This document shows positions 28,188-36,881 of a DNA stretch of 64,000 bases, one piece after another; position 1 is the stretch's first letter; every line of letters starts with the position of its first letter. Origin of the DNA: Xanthomonas hydrangeae (GTDB taxonomy: Bacteria > Pseudomonadota > Gammaproteobacteria > Xanthomonadales > Xanthomonadaceae). The translations under genes were made by a program, and so were the position numbers. The notes below the pieces were generated by a model that was not told the DNA's origin, did no database searches, and saw only the letters and a program-made list of their open reading frames with translations. Location: contig LR990730.1 in NCBI GenBank assembly GCA_905142475.1, positions 186,001 to 250,000 of the forward strand. Direction: 5' to 3'.

Positions 28188-28487
28188 ATGAGCAGCCTGA
28201 TGACGTTTTTGTATCTGCTCGCCGCTGCCGCCTCGGCTTTTGCGTTTTATCTGGCAACCACGCATCAACGTCTTGTGCTGCGGCGCCGATTGTCTGCGCG
28301 CCTGTTGCGCAGCGGTGGCAGCGTGTTGTTGGTGTTGTCGCTGGCCTGCGCCATCCGTGCGCTGGGTGTGTGGGCGGGCGTCTTCGCCGCAGTGACTGCG
28401 CTGATGCTGGTGGCGGTAGCGCTGCCGTATCTGGATGTGTGGCAACAGGCGCGTGCGCAACGCAGGCAGGTGCGTCATGTGGGCTAG
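28188..28487 (+). CDS. DUF3325 membrane protein
   Basis: 99 residues from ATG 28188. Three membrane helices with a basic segment after the first (YLATTHQRLVLRRRLSARLL), then SGGSVLLVLSLACAIRALGV, fit the DUF3325 family. This family is found in small operons with PepSY proteins and TonB-dependent siderophore receptors, so a role in iron uptake at the inner membrane is likely. It overlaps the next gene by 11 bases. Confidence 0.7.
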   Translation: MSSLMTFLYLLAAAASAFAFYLATTHQRLVLRRRLSARLLRSGGSVLLVLSLACAIRALGVWAGVFAAVTALMLVAVALPYLDVWQQARAQRRQVRHVG

Positions 28488-28749
28488 ATGGCTGGCTGTC
28501 GCGGTGCTGGGCCTGCCGCTTGCGGTTGGCGTGGTCGGCTTGTGCGCGTTGTTGCTGCCTGGGCCGCAGCAAAGCTATACGCTGGCTTGGCTGTTGCTGA
28601 TGTTTCCGGTGTGGATCGGTGCAATGGCACTGCCGTTCGCGTTTCGTAGCGCAGTACGCGCCTGGGTGGTTCTCGGCGGGCTGACCGTACTGTGCTATGT
28701 CGTGCTTGCGGGCATCAAGGTATTGGGCTGGACGGAGTTGAGCGCATGA
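28477..28749 (+). CDS. Small iron-uptake-associated membrane protein (DUF3649-like)
   Basis: 90 residues from ATG 28477, inside the end of the DUF3325 gene. Three hydrophobic stretches (WLAVAVLGLPLAVGVVGLCA, LAWLLLMFPVWIGAMALPFA, WVVLGGLTVLCYVVLAGIKV). Its place between DUF3325 and PepSY genes is that of the DUF3649-type iron-uptake protein; direct sequence similarity is modest to my eye. It overlaps the PepSY start by ATGA. Confidence 0.55.
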   Translation: MWARWLAVAVLGLPLAVGVVGLCALLLPGPQQSYTLAWLLLMFPVWIGAMALPFAFRSAVRAWVVLGGLTVLCYVVLAGIKVLGWTELSA

Positions 28750-30299
28750 AAGCATCGACCTTGCGCGCGTTTCTCTCCGTGCAGAGCTGGATGGGTTTGT
28801 TGGCCGGCATGGCCTTATTTATCGCCTTCTATGCCGGTGCCATCACCGTGTTTACGCATGCGTTGAGCGACTGGCAGGCCACGCCGCAGGTCACGCAAAA
28901 GGTGCCAGCCGATCCGGTCGCCGCAGCGCAGGCCTTGCTGGACGCGGTGATCGCCAAGCATCCCCAGGTAGCCGAATCGTTTCTGGTGCTGCTGCCCGGC
29001 GAACACGGGCCGATTCCACGGCTGTATTGGTATGGCGCGCAGGCCGATGCCAGTGGCGGCATGCGCCAATACCAACACGCCGCCGATGGCACGCTGCAGG
29101 AGTTGCCGCAGCGCGTGGGCTTTACCGATTTCCTCTACGACCTGCATTTCACCGCCGGACTGCCGCGCGTGTTCGGCACGTATCTGTTCGGCGTGATCAG
29201 CGTGCTGTACGGGCTGGCCCTGGTCAGCGGGGTAGTGCTGTACGCGCCGGTGTTCTTCAAGGATCTGTTCGCGCTGCGGCTGGGCCACAACCTCAAGCGC
29301 CTGTGGCAGGACGCCCACAACGTGGTCGGCATGTTGTCGCTGCCGTTCCATGTGATCTTCGCCTGGTCCGGTGCGGTGTTGTGCCTGGGCGTGCTGTTGC
29401 TGGCGCCGTTTCAGTTTCTGGTGTTCGACGGCAAGTTGATGCAGATCCTGGAGCCGGAGTTCGAGCTCGCCCCGCATGTGGCACCGGCCAAGCGTGCCGC
29501 CCCGTTACTGCCGGTCGCGGTGTTGCTGGACAAGGCGCGTGCAGCCAGCCCGGGGTTTGTGCCGGAAAGCATCGGCTTTCACGATGCCGGCGATGCCAAT
29601 GCGCGTGCGGAAGTCTATGGCCACCATGATCAGCGCCAGCTCAACACGCTCGGCGGTGTGGCATTGGAAGCGGCAACCGGCAATGTCTTGCGGGTGCTCG
29701 AGCCCAAGACGATGTCGGCCGGCACCGCTGCACTGCGTGGGTTGCAGGGGCTGCATTTCGGCAATTTCGGGCATGCGCCGGTGCAGTGGCTGTACTTCCT
29801 GCTGGGGCTGGGCGGTGCGTTCCTGTTCTACAGCGGCAACCTGTTGTGGATCGAGGCACGCCGCAAGCGTCGCCTGGTCGAGCAACCGCGCCGCACGCAC
29901 GCCATGGCGCGGCTCACGGTGGGTGTGTGCCTGGGCAGCGTCGCCGGCATCTCGGCGTTGTTTATCGCCGCGCGGTTTCTGCCACAGGGACAAGAGCTTT
30001 ATGTCTACTACGCGGTCTTCGCGCTCATGCTGATGTGGGCCTTGCTGCGTCCCACTGCACGCGGCGCCTACGAGGTGTTGCTGGCGTGCGCCGTACTGAC
30101 GGCGTTGATTCCGGTTGCCAGCTGTTTTTCCGCGCGCGGTGCGGTGCCGCCGTGGCAGGACGCAACGCTGCTCGGTATCGACCTGATTGCGCTGGCCTTG
30201 GCATGGACGTACTGGCAGCTGGCACGCGCGAGCAAACGGCGCGGAGTGCAGGGCGATCCGAACAGCGTCTGGGCGTGGGGAGATCGCGCCGCTCCGTGA
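28746..30299 (+). CDS. PepSY-associated membrane protein
   Basis: 517 residues. An N-terminal helix (SVQSWMGLLAGMALFIAFYA GAI, residues ~10-32) is followed by a large periplasmic loop, a second helix near LYGLALVSGVVLYAPVFF, the conserved RLGHNLKRLWQDAHNVVGML, and further helices toward the end. This is the PepSY_TM architecture. Relatives in siderophore loci act at the inner membrane, some as ferric-siderophore reductases. It is the last gene of a three-gene operon (ATGA overlap). A TonB-dependent siderophore receptor is present in the window but 24 kb away. Confidence 0.8.
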   Translation: MKASTLRAFLSVQSWMGLLAGMALFIAFYAGAITVFTHALSDWQATPQVTQKVPADPVAAAQALLDAVIAKHPQVAESFLVLLPGEHGPIPRLYWYGAQADASGGMRQYQHAADGTLQELPQRVGFTDFLYDLHFTAGLPRVFGTYLFGVISVLYGLALVSGVVLYAPVFFKDLFALRLGHNLKRLWQDAHNVVGMLSLPFHVIFAWSGAVLCLGVLLLAPFQFLVFDGKLMQILEPEFELAPHVAPAKRAAPLLPVAVLLDKARAASPGFVPESIGFHDAGDANARAEVYGHHDQRQLNTLGGVALEAATGNVLRVLEPKTMSAGTAALRGLQGLHFGNFGHAPVQWLYFLLGLGGAFLFYSGNLLWIEARRKRRLVEQPRRTHAMARLTVGVCLGSVAGISALFIAARFLPQGQELYVYYAVFALMLMWALLRPTARGAYEVLLACAVLTALIPVASCFSARGAVPPWQDATLLGIDLIALALAWTYWQLARASKRRGVQGDPNSVWAWGDRAAP

Positions 30300-30468
30300 G
30301 CGGTTGCTGTCCTGCGCGCTGTAGTGCATTGCAGCGCTGCCTGCACAACGCGCGCCTTGCGGACCGAAGACCTGGGCGCGGCTGAGCTCAACTCACGTGC
30401 GACGACATACATGTCACGTACGATTCCTGGCCTCTTGTCGCTGCTGACGTTCGTTTGGGTGCGTTGAA

Positions 30469-30933
30469 ATGTCCACACCGCTGCGCATTGGCCTGATCTC
30501 CGACACGCACGGCTTGCTTCGGCCGGAGGCGGTCGCCGCCTTGCAGGGCTGCGCGGCCATCATCCACGCCGGCGATGTGGGCAAGCCGGAGATTCTCACC
30601 GCGCTGCAGGCGCTGGCGCCGTTACACGTGATCGCCGGAAACATCGACAACACGCCGTGGGCAGCCGGGCTACCCGAGACGCTGGACCTGCGGATCGCAG
30701 GCGTACGCATCCATGTGTTGCACGATCTGAAAACGCTGGCGCCGGAGGTCGCTGCGGAGGTGATCGTCAGCGGTCATTCGCACAAGCCATCGGTGCACAC
30801 GCGCGACGGCGTGCTGTACGTCAATCCGGGCAGTGCCGGCCCACGTCGCTTCAGCTTGCCGATCAGTGTGGGCACGTTGTGGTTGGGCGATGGCCCGCCG
30901 CGTGCAGAACTGCAATTGCTACAGCTGCGTTGA
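30469..30933 (+). CDS. YfcE/MJ0936-type metallophosphoesterase
   Basis: 154 residues. The calcineurin-like metal-binding set is complete: SDTHG (Asp12, His14), HAGDVG, GNID and the late GHSHKPSVH, followed by the VNPGSAGPRR loop typical of the YfcE group. These are cytosolic phosphodiesterases with in vitro activity on small phosphodiesters; the physiological substrate is not settled. It is transcribed alone between the PepSY operon and the aldo/keto reductase. Confidence 0.85.
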   Translation: MSTPLRIGLISDTHGLLRPEAVAALQGCAAIIHAGDVGKPEILTALQALAPLHVIAGNIDNTPWAAGLPETLDLRIAGVRIHVLHDLKTLAPEVAAEVIVSGHSHKPSVHTRDGVLYVNPGSAGPRRFSLPISVGTLWLGDGPPRAELQLLQLR

Positions 30934-31205
30934 TCCAGGACAGATGCCTGCAACAAGCGGTGAGCCACGATCCAGGTGACGCGGTGCGACGACGTGCATC
31001 TGACCTCGATACGCTCGATCCAGCATGCACTGACGTTACGAGCGGAAGCTATCGGCAACGCATGAGCTCGCCGACTTTACGCGGCATATAGGCACGCACC
31101 CGGGCTATCTGTTGAACGCTTGTGCACGTTGGAAACCCATGCGCTGACTTTATCTGCACGCATGCGGGGCCATCCTTGTGTCTCAAGTCGTTGCAAGGAG
31201 TCCTC

Positions 31206-32354
31206 ATGAATACACGTTGCCAATTCCTCTCCGCCGCCGCTGCCGGCACCGCTGCGTTGGCCGCTGCGCCGTTGTTGGCGCAGTCCTCCGCGCCCGGCAG
31301 CGTGATGCCTACGCGCGGCAACACCACCGTATCGAAGCTGCCTACCAATGCAGCGACCAAGGGTGCGCGGTATCGTCCTGCGAGCCGTCTAGGCTTTGGT
31401 GGCGTGGCGATCGGCAATGGATTCGCAGCCACCAGCGATGCGCAGAGCGAAGCGACCCTGGCGGCGGTGTGGGAGTCGGGCGTGCGCTATTTCGATACCT
31501 CGCCGTGGTACGGGTTGGGGTTGTCGGAGCGTCGCACCGGTCATCATCTGCACAATCACGCCGCAGACGAATACGTGCTGTCGACCAAGGTCGGGCGCCT
31601 GCTCACCGCAACCGACAAACCGCCCAAGACGATGTGGCAGCAGCCCTCGCCCTTCGACTATCGCTACGACTACAGCGCCTCCGGCGTGCGCCGCTCGATC
31701 GAAGACAGCCTGCAGCGCCTGGGCGTGTCGCAGATCGATATCGCCTACATCCACGATCTGTCGCCGGAGAACGAAAAAGACCTCGGTATGCCATGGGAAC
31801 AGCGCTTCGCCGAAGCGGTGAAAGGCGCCATGCCCGAGCTGACCAAGATGCGCAAGGAGGGCCTGATCAAGGCCTGGGGTTTTGGCGTCAATCGTCCGGA
31901 ACCGGCCTTGCGTGCGATCGAAGAAGCCGACCCCGACATCTTCCTGCTGGCCTGCCAATACTCGCTGCTCGATCACGCGCGTGCACTGCACGACACCTTC
32001 CCGAAGATCGCCAAACATGGCGCCTCGGTCGTCGTTGGCGCGCCGCTGTTGGCGGGTTATCTGGCCGGGCGCGAGCGTTATCTTTACGATGGCAGCGTGC
32101 CGGAATGGGCGCCGGCCATGCGACAGAAAGCGCTGGCGATCTGCGACCGCCACGGCGTGGATCTGCGCACCGTCTCGCTGCAGTTTGCCGCCGCACCGCA
32201 AGTGGTCTCGGCGGTGATTCCGGGCGCGCGTACGGCCGAGCAGGCGCACGCGAATGCGGCGTCGATGCGCGTGGCGATTCCGGCAGCTGTGTGGGATGAG
32301 CTCAAGCGCGAGCAAGTGATCGAAGCGGATGCGCCGGTGCCTGTTGTGAGCTGA
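31206..32354 (+). CDS. Exported aldo/keto reductase
   Basis: 382 residues from ATG 31206, with AAGGAG seven bases upstream. The first ~26 residues are a signal peptide (MNTRCQFLSAAAAGTAALAA), Tat-like in shape but with only one arginine. The AKR barrel has the expected tetrad: Asp in FDTSPWYG, Tyr in that same motif, Lys in STKVGR and His in IAYIHDLSP. The family (fucose/threose dehydrogenase-like) oxidises or reduces sugars with NAD(P). Export of a nucleotide-dependent enzyme is unusual, and the signal should be checked. A 19-bp inverted repeat follows the gene. Confidence 0.8.
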   Translation: MNTRCQFLSAAAAGTAALAAAPLLAQSSAPGSVMPTRGNTTVSKLPTNAATKGARYRPASRLGFGGVAIGNGFAATSDAQSEATLAAVWESGVRYFDTSPWYGLGLSERRTGHHLHNHAADEYVLSTKVGRLLTATDKPPKTMWQQPSPFDYRYDYSASGVRRSIEDSLQRLGVSQIDIAYIHDLSPENEKDLGMPWEQRFAEAVKGAMPELTKMRKEGLIKAWGFGVNRPEPALRAIEEADPDIFLLACQYSLLDHARALHDTFPKIAKHGASVVVGAPLLAGYLAGRERYLYDGSVPEWAPAMRQKALAICDRHGVDLRTVSLQFAAAPQVVSAVIPGARTAEQAHANAASMRVAIPAAVWDELKREQVIEADAPVPVVS

Positions 32355-32361
32355 TGCAGCT

Positions 32362-32430
32362 AAGAGCGGCTGACAAAACCTAGCGAGCGAGCGCCTGTCA
32401 GTGAGTGCAGTGGTTTGTCGGCCGTCTCTT
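32362..32430. repeat. Inverted repeat after the aldo/keto reductase
   Basis: AAGAGCGGCTGACAAAACC (32362-32380) is matched by the imperfect reverse complement GGTTTGTCGGCCGTCTCTT (32412-32430). It could be a small MITE-like element or a terminator. Confidence 0.5.
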
Positions 32431-32490
32431 GGTGGATGCAGTCAGACGTCCAGATCAAACACCGAGTGGGTCGAATGCGCGGTGCCCTCA

Positions 32491-32569
32491 CCGCTTGCAA
32501 GACACGCCGCAAGTACGTCCATGTAGGCTCGGTGGCGGCATCCATGCCGCCCCACGGTCCCGCAAGCGG
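32491..32569 (-). repeat. Xanthomonas palindromic repeat, unit 1
   Basis: The unit is bounded by CCGCTTGC and GCAAGCGG and contains CGCCGCAAGTACGTCC and GGCGGCATCCATGCCGCC. The same core appears in opposite orientation in the unit at 32721. Confidence 0.6.
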
Positions 32570-32720
32570 CGAGGACACCGCACCAGAGAGTTGGCCGGTT
32601 GCTTTCTTAAAGCTTGTCCATCGCTCGGCTTGCATTGAGAAGATGAATCAGGCGTGCCGTTATCTAAGCAACCCACGTAAGACATTGCTTGCACCATGCA
32701 CACCGATCATCTCCACTGGT

Positions 32721-32822
32721 CCTTGCCCGCCCACCGTCGCGGGACCTTACGCGGCATGGATGCCGCGTAAGAGCCTACACGGACGTACTTGCGGCGTGTC
32801 CCGCGATGGTGGGCGGGCAAGG
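32721..32822 (+). repeat. Xanthomonas palindromic repeat, unit 2
   Basis: The outer arms CCTTGCCCGCCCACC (32721-) and GGTGGGCGGGCAAGG (-32822) enclose a second perfect hairpin, CTTACGCGGCA-TGGA-TGCCGCGTAAG. The segment GGACGTACTTGCGGCG is the reverse complement of part of unit 1. It looks like a dispersed, non-autonomous element. Confidence 0.65.
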
Positions 32823-32877
32823 GCCCTGCAGCCAAGCCGCAGATCAGCCGCTCTAGTCGATCAGATACAATGACGCT

Positions 32878-33825
32878 TCACGGAATCAACAGCGGCCGCA
32901 ACGCAGGCACCTGCTTTGCCAACTCGTCGGCGACAATCGCCGCGAACAGATCCGCGCCGTCCGCACCAAGATGTGTGTAGTCGAACGCGAGTTTGGCCTG
33001 CCCCATCGGCTCGGCGCTGGCATTGTCCTGTGCAGCAGCGGGCACGCTGGCCGCTGCCGCGATCTTTGACGACGCCGACACCGGCGCGGGCAATGCCTGC
33101 GCCGGCGTCTTGCCAATCGTGGTGCCCGATTGCGCGGCAATCACTTGTTCCGGATCGGCAGGCCGCTGCGCCAGCCGCATCGCCAACACCGGGCCCATGC
33201 CCTGCACCAGCGCACGGCTGCGCGCATGCAGGTCGATCAACGGCACCTGTAACTCGTGTGCAACTGCGCGTGTTGTCTCCGCCCACGGCGCCAAGTCGTC
33301 GATTAATTGGCCGCGTTCGAATTGCCGCCGCGTCAATGGCGTGACCAGCACTGGAATCGCACCGGCGGCACGTGCGTCGGCGACATAACGGCGAAGATTC
33401 GCCGGGAATTCGGTCGCCAACTCGGTGGAACGTCCCGGTTTGCCGGGTTGATCGTTGTGCCCGAACTGGATCAACACATACACCTGTCGATAGCCGCCGC
33501 TGCGCAGCTCCTTCAGTGCGATCTCCCACGAGCCTTCGGCGCGATAGTTGGACGTGCTGCGGCCACCGCGCGCCAGATTGAGGCAGCTCAGGAACGAGGT
33601 CACATGCTGCGCGCAGAAGCTGGGCCCCCAGCCACCTTGCACGGCGGTGGTGGAGTCGCCGACCAGCACGATCTTGCTGGCGGCAAAGTGCTTGCCGCTA
33701 GCGGCCACGTTAGACGCTGGCACGCTTGCAGTTGATGCATCAACCGGTGAGGCATCTGCAGCGTACGCAACAGGTGCAGCGATTGCTGCCAGCAAAATCA
33801 ACGGTACAAGAGACGAAAAACCCAT
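32878..33825 (-). CDS. Rhamnogalacturonan acetylesterase (SGNH family)
   Basis: 315 residues with a signal peptide (MGFSSLVPLILLAAIAAPVA). The SGNH blocks are all present: GDSTT with Ser58, Gly89 in RGGRSTSN, Asn125 in FGHNDQ and DYTHLG with Asp282/His285. GRST and GHND spacing match the CE12 rhamnogalacturonan acetylesterases, which remove acetyl groups from pectin side regions. An Ala/Ser-rich insert of about 45 residues (around 225-270, VSASSKIAAAASVPAAAQDN) interrupts the domain before the His block and looks like low-complexity expansion. It is the leftmost gene of the pectin locus. Confidence 0.85.
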   Translation of the reverse strand: MGFSSLVPLILLAAIAAPVAYAADASPVDASTASVPASNVAASGKHFAASKIVLVGDSTTAVQGGWGPSFCAQHVTSFLSCLNLARGGRSTSNYRAEGSWEIALKELRSGGYRQVYVLIQFGHNDQPGKPGRSTELATEFPANLRRYVADARAAGAIPVLVTPLTRRQFERGQLIDDLAPWAETTRAVAHELQVPLIDLHARSRALVQGMGPVLAMRLAQRPADPEQVIAAQSGTTIGKTPAQALPAPVSASSKIAAAASVPAAAQDNASAEPMGQAKLAFDYTHLGADGADLFAAIVADELAKQVPALRPLLIP

Positions 33826-34007
33826 GAATCACCAGGGAGGAAAGCGATCGGAAAACGAAAGGTGATCAGAAGAGCGCAGGCAGGCAGAAGAGCGCAAGCA
33901 CGATGACCCGAGCTGCGCTCTGATGGGCGCCTATACGCACGCCACACCGTGCCGCCGCGGAGTGCAATCAGAGCATGCTCGACCTCGACCTTGACCACGA
34001 AAGTCAG

Positions 34008-35630
34008 TCAAAACGTACCGCGTTGAAGGAAAGGCGCTTGCTGATACAGCTTGCGCTCGCCACCGCGCGGATCGTGTTCGAGCCGGCTCGGTGTATCGAA
34101 CAGCAGCGTCTCGCGCTGCTGCAATGAATACTGTCGCCAACGCGGCAGACCACGATGATTCGGGTCGCCACTGCGCGCGAATGCAATCAACGCCTCGCTC
34201 ATCTGCTCGGCCATGCGCTGTGCATCGGCGCTGTCGCCGGTGCGCGAACCCGGTTGCGCAGTGGTGTCGAAGACCAGCGGAATATCCAGTGTGTGGAAGG
34301 CACCGAACTTGCCGCCATCCAGTGGCGAGCCCCAATCCAGTTGATAGACCCAGGTGGGTGCGCCCTGACGCGCGCGTGCCTCGGCTTCTTCGACCGCGCC
34401 GCGCCACGAGCGCCCTGCGGTGGTGGCCGCGAAGAACACGTCCGATGGCGAATACTGCGGATACAGCCGGCGGTATTCGGCAATCACCAGCTGCGGCAGC
34501 AGATCCACGTATTGCTGGGTTTCCAGCTTTGCCGGCAGCTCGTCCCAGTTCAGCGCGAAGTTCTTCGCATCGTTGCCGAGAAACGCGCGCGTCTCATCGC
34601 GGGTATTGCCGATCACCAGCGGAATCTTCGCCGATTGCAGCGGGGCGGTCGGCCAGAACGGGTGCACCGGCACATTGCGCGCATCCAGCACCGGGCCGAA
34701 ATACAACGCGCTGTTTTCCACCCGCGAGGGGTCGCGCACCTGTGCGGCAGCCAGCAGCTGCGCCACCGGCAGCGTGCGGATGCGCGCAAGCGCGCCAGGC
34801 GCAAGTTTCAATGCATCCAGCAGCAGTTGCGCGCGCTGGGTGGCCGCGCGCGGGCCGGCCACGGTGACCTGCTGCCCGCTCATGGTCCACGCGCGATGGA
34901 ACAGGCCGCGTGCGGCAGGCATCGCCATCAAGGTGGCGATCTTGGCGCCGCCACCGGACTGGCCGAACACGGTGACATTGCCAACATCGCCGCCGAATTC
35001 GGCAGCGTGCTGGCGCACCCACTGCAGTGCCTGGATCAGGTCCAGCTGCCCGGCATTGCCGGAGTCGGCAAAACGCGCATCGCCCAGCTGCGCCAGCGAC
35101 AGATAGCCGAACAGGTTGAGCCGGTGATTGACGGTGACCACCACCACATCGCCGCGCTTGCACAGACGCACGCCGTCGTAGAGCGGGTCGCTGCCGGAGC
35201 CGGTGGTGTAGCCGCCGCCGTGGATATAGAACAGGATCGGCCGCTTGCCGCCATCGCGCAGGCCCGGCGTCCACACGTTGAGGAACAGGCACTCCTCGCT
35301 GGTGGGTTCGCTGGCCTTGGGTTGCGGTGCAGCGGCACCCAAAGCGCTGGCATCGCGCACGCCCTGCCAGGGCGTTTCCGGCACCGGCGCCTGAAAGCGC
35401 CGCGCTGCGGTGTCGCCGCCGTACGGGATGCCCTTGAACACGCAGATACCTTGATCGCGATAACCGCGCACTGCGCCGCCACGCACGTGTGCCAGCGGCG
35501 TACTGTCGTCGCGCGCAGGCGCTGTTGCGGCCGCGCCTGCGAAACCCGGCAGCGCAGCTGCAGCGGTGGCAAGCAAGCCGCCCCGCAACAGCGTGCGCCG
35601 CCGTGCGTCGGGCGTGGACGGCTGCTTCAT
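34008..35630 (-). CDS. Tat-exported type B carboxylesterase
   Basis: 540 residues from ATG 35630, which overlaps the stop of the upstream esterase by four bases. The N-terminus carries a twin-arginine signal (RRRTLLRGGLLATAAAALPG). The alpha/beta-hydrolase fold of the carboxylesterase type B family is clear: EECLFLNVWTP, FYIHGGGYTTGS (oxyanion hole), nucleophile Ser225 in VFGQSGGG, and the late GAFHTLDIPLVFD with the likely catalytic His. The nucleophile motif is GQSGG instead of the more usual GESAG. Together with the next gene it forms a leftward esterase operon, probably de-esterifying plant wall polymers or their acyl groups in the periplasm. Confidence 0.85.
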   Translation of the reverse strand: MKQPSTPDARRRTLLRGGLLATAAAALPGFAGAAATAPARDDSTPLAHVRGGAVRGYRDQGICVFKGIPYGGDTAARRFQAPVPETPWQGVRDASALGAAAPQPKASEPTSEECLFLNVWTPGLRDGGKRPILFYIHGGGYTTGSGSDPLYDGVRLCKRGDVVVVTVNHRLNLFGYLSLAQLGDARFADSGNAGQLDLIQALQWVRQHAAEFGGDVGNVTVFGQSGGGAKIATLMAMPAARGLFHRAWTMSGQQVTVAGPRAATQRAQLLLDALKLAPGALARIRTLPVAQLLAAAQVRDPSRVENSALYFGPVLDARNVPVHPFWPTAPLQSAKIPLVIGNTRDETRAFLGNDAKNFALNWDELPAKLETQQYVDLLPQLVIAEYRRLYPQYSPSDVFFAATTAGRSWRGAVEEAEARARQGAPTWVYQLDWGSPLDGGKFGAFHTLDIPLVFDTTAQPGSRTGDSADAQRMAEQMSEALIAFARSGDPNHRGLPRWRQYSLQQRETLLFDTPSRLEHDPRGGERKLYQQAPFLQRGTF

Positions 35631-36742
35631 CGCGCGGCGTCCTGCGCCGGTACAGAGGCGGGTGCAGGTGCAGGTGCAGGTGCATTCGCAGTCGTCGCAG
35701 TCGCAGTCGCGGGCGTTTGCACCTTGCCGACATGCGCAATCCAGGCCTGCGCCAGCTGCGGCCACGCAGCCACGGTCAGCCCGGTGCCGCTGGCGGTACC
35801 GAAGCCGTGGCCACCCTGCGGAAACACATGCAGCTCGCTGGGCACGCCGGCACGCAGCAGCGCGTCATGCATCAACAGGCTGTTGCGCACCGACACCACC
35901 GTGTCGTCCTGCGCATGCAGCAGAAAGGTCGGCGGCGTGCGTGCATCCGCATGCAGGTGCGGCGAGTACGCGCGCACCTGCGCATCGCTCGGACTGCTGC
36001 CGAGCAGGCGCTCGCGCGAGCCCGCGTGCGCGTTGGCGCTGTCCATGTCGATCACCGGGTAGATCAGCAGCTCGAAATCCGGCCGCGCGCTCAGCGCATC
36101 GGCCGCATCCAGCTTCGGGTACACCTGCGCGGCATAGCGGGTGCCCAGGCTGGCGGCGACATGGCCGCCGGCCGAGAACCCCATCACCCCGACGCGCTGC
36201 GTGTCGATGCCGTAGCGGGCGGCATTGGCGCGGATCAGCCGCAGCGCGCGCTGCGCGTCGGCCAGCGGCACATCGGCCCCGTTCGGATGGCCTTCGCCGG
36301 GCAGCCGGTAGCGCAACACGAATAAAGTAATGCCGGCCTGGTCGACGAAGCTGGGCACCAGCGCGCTGCCTTCGTTGTCCAGCACGATGCGCTGGTAGCC
36401 GCCGCCGGGGGTGACCAGCAGGGCAGTGCCGTTTGGCTGCTTGGGCCGGTAGACCACCAGGTAAGGCGTGCTGATCTGCTGGATGTAGCGATCAGGCTCG
36501 GCGGGGACGTTGCTGCGCTCGACGATGCGCTGCGGCTGCTTCAGGGCATTGTCCCCCGGTGCCATGCCCTCGGGCCAAAGCCCGATCCGGCTGGCCTGTT
36601 CGGCCGCAGTGTCGGCACTGGGCACCTCGGCCGCAACCACCGGCCCGATCAATAGTGAGGTCGCCAGCAACACCAGCGGCAGGCACCGCCGCATAGCACC
36701 TGAAAACGCAGTAAGAACACGCGTTTGGCTTGTCTGTTCCAT
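35627..36742 (-). CDS. Alpha/beta-hydrolase esterase (acetylxylan esterase-like)
   Basis: 371 residues from ATG 36742, picked because a strong site (GGGAGGGG) sits just upstream. A signal peptide covers residues ~18-38. The fold shows LVTPGGGYQRIV (oxyanion), Ser190 in GVMGFSAGGH, Asp in HAQDDTVVS and His in PQGGHGFG. This is the small acyl esterase group often linked to hemicellulose or pectin deacetylation. The C-terminal tail is an Ala/Pro/Thr-rich low-complexity stretch. Divergent from the hydratase gene across a 139-base region holding the 18-bp operator. Confidence 0.8.
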   Translation of the reverse strand: MEQTSQTRVLTAFSGAMRRCLPLVLLATSLLIGPVVAAEVPSADTAAEQASRIGLWPEGMAPGDNALKQPQRIVERSNVPAEPDRYIQQISTPYLVVYRPKQPNGTALLVTPGGGYQRIVLDNEGSALVPSFVDQAGITLFVLRYRLPGEGHPNGADVPLADAQRALRLIRANAARYGIDTQRVGVMGFSAGGHVAASLGTRYAAQVYPKLDAADALSARPDFELLIYPVIDMDSANAHAGSRERLLGSSPSDAQVRAYSPHLHADARTPPTFLLHAQDDTVVSVRNSLLMHDALLRAGVPSELHVFPQGGHGFGTASGTGLTVAAWPQLAQAWIAHVGKVQTPATATATTANAPAPAPAPASVPAQDAAR

Positions 36743-36795
36743 CCACCCCTCCCAGGGTTGCTTCGCTTTGAAGGCTAACTTTGCCGCACTGCACA

Positions 36796-36824
36796 TTGCC
36801 AATGACACCGGTTTACCATATACA
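36796..36824 (+). promoter_or_regulatory. Promoter with 18-bp operator, site A
   Basis: A sigma70-like promoter reads TTGCCA (36796-36801), 17 bases, TATACA (36819-36824), pointing at the hydratase gene. The spacer is AATGACACCGGTTTACCA (18-bp motif at 36801-36818), which recurs with one change before kduI. A repressor bound here would block the promoter, and perhaps the divergent esterase promoter as well. Confidence 0.7.
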
Positions 36825-36881
36825 GCATACCGTGCCACTGTCGATTGGCAGTGCAACAAAAACACTAGCAGGGAGACACCC

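Noticed and set aside
27994-28191. A 65-residue frame overlapping the DUF3325 start
   Set aside because: Ala/Arg-rich, without ribosome site or domain; probably chance in GC-rich DNA.
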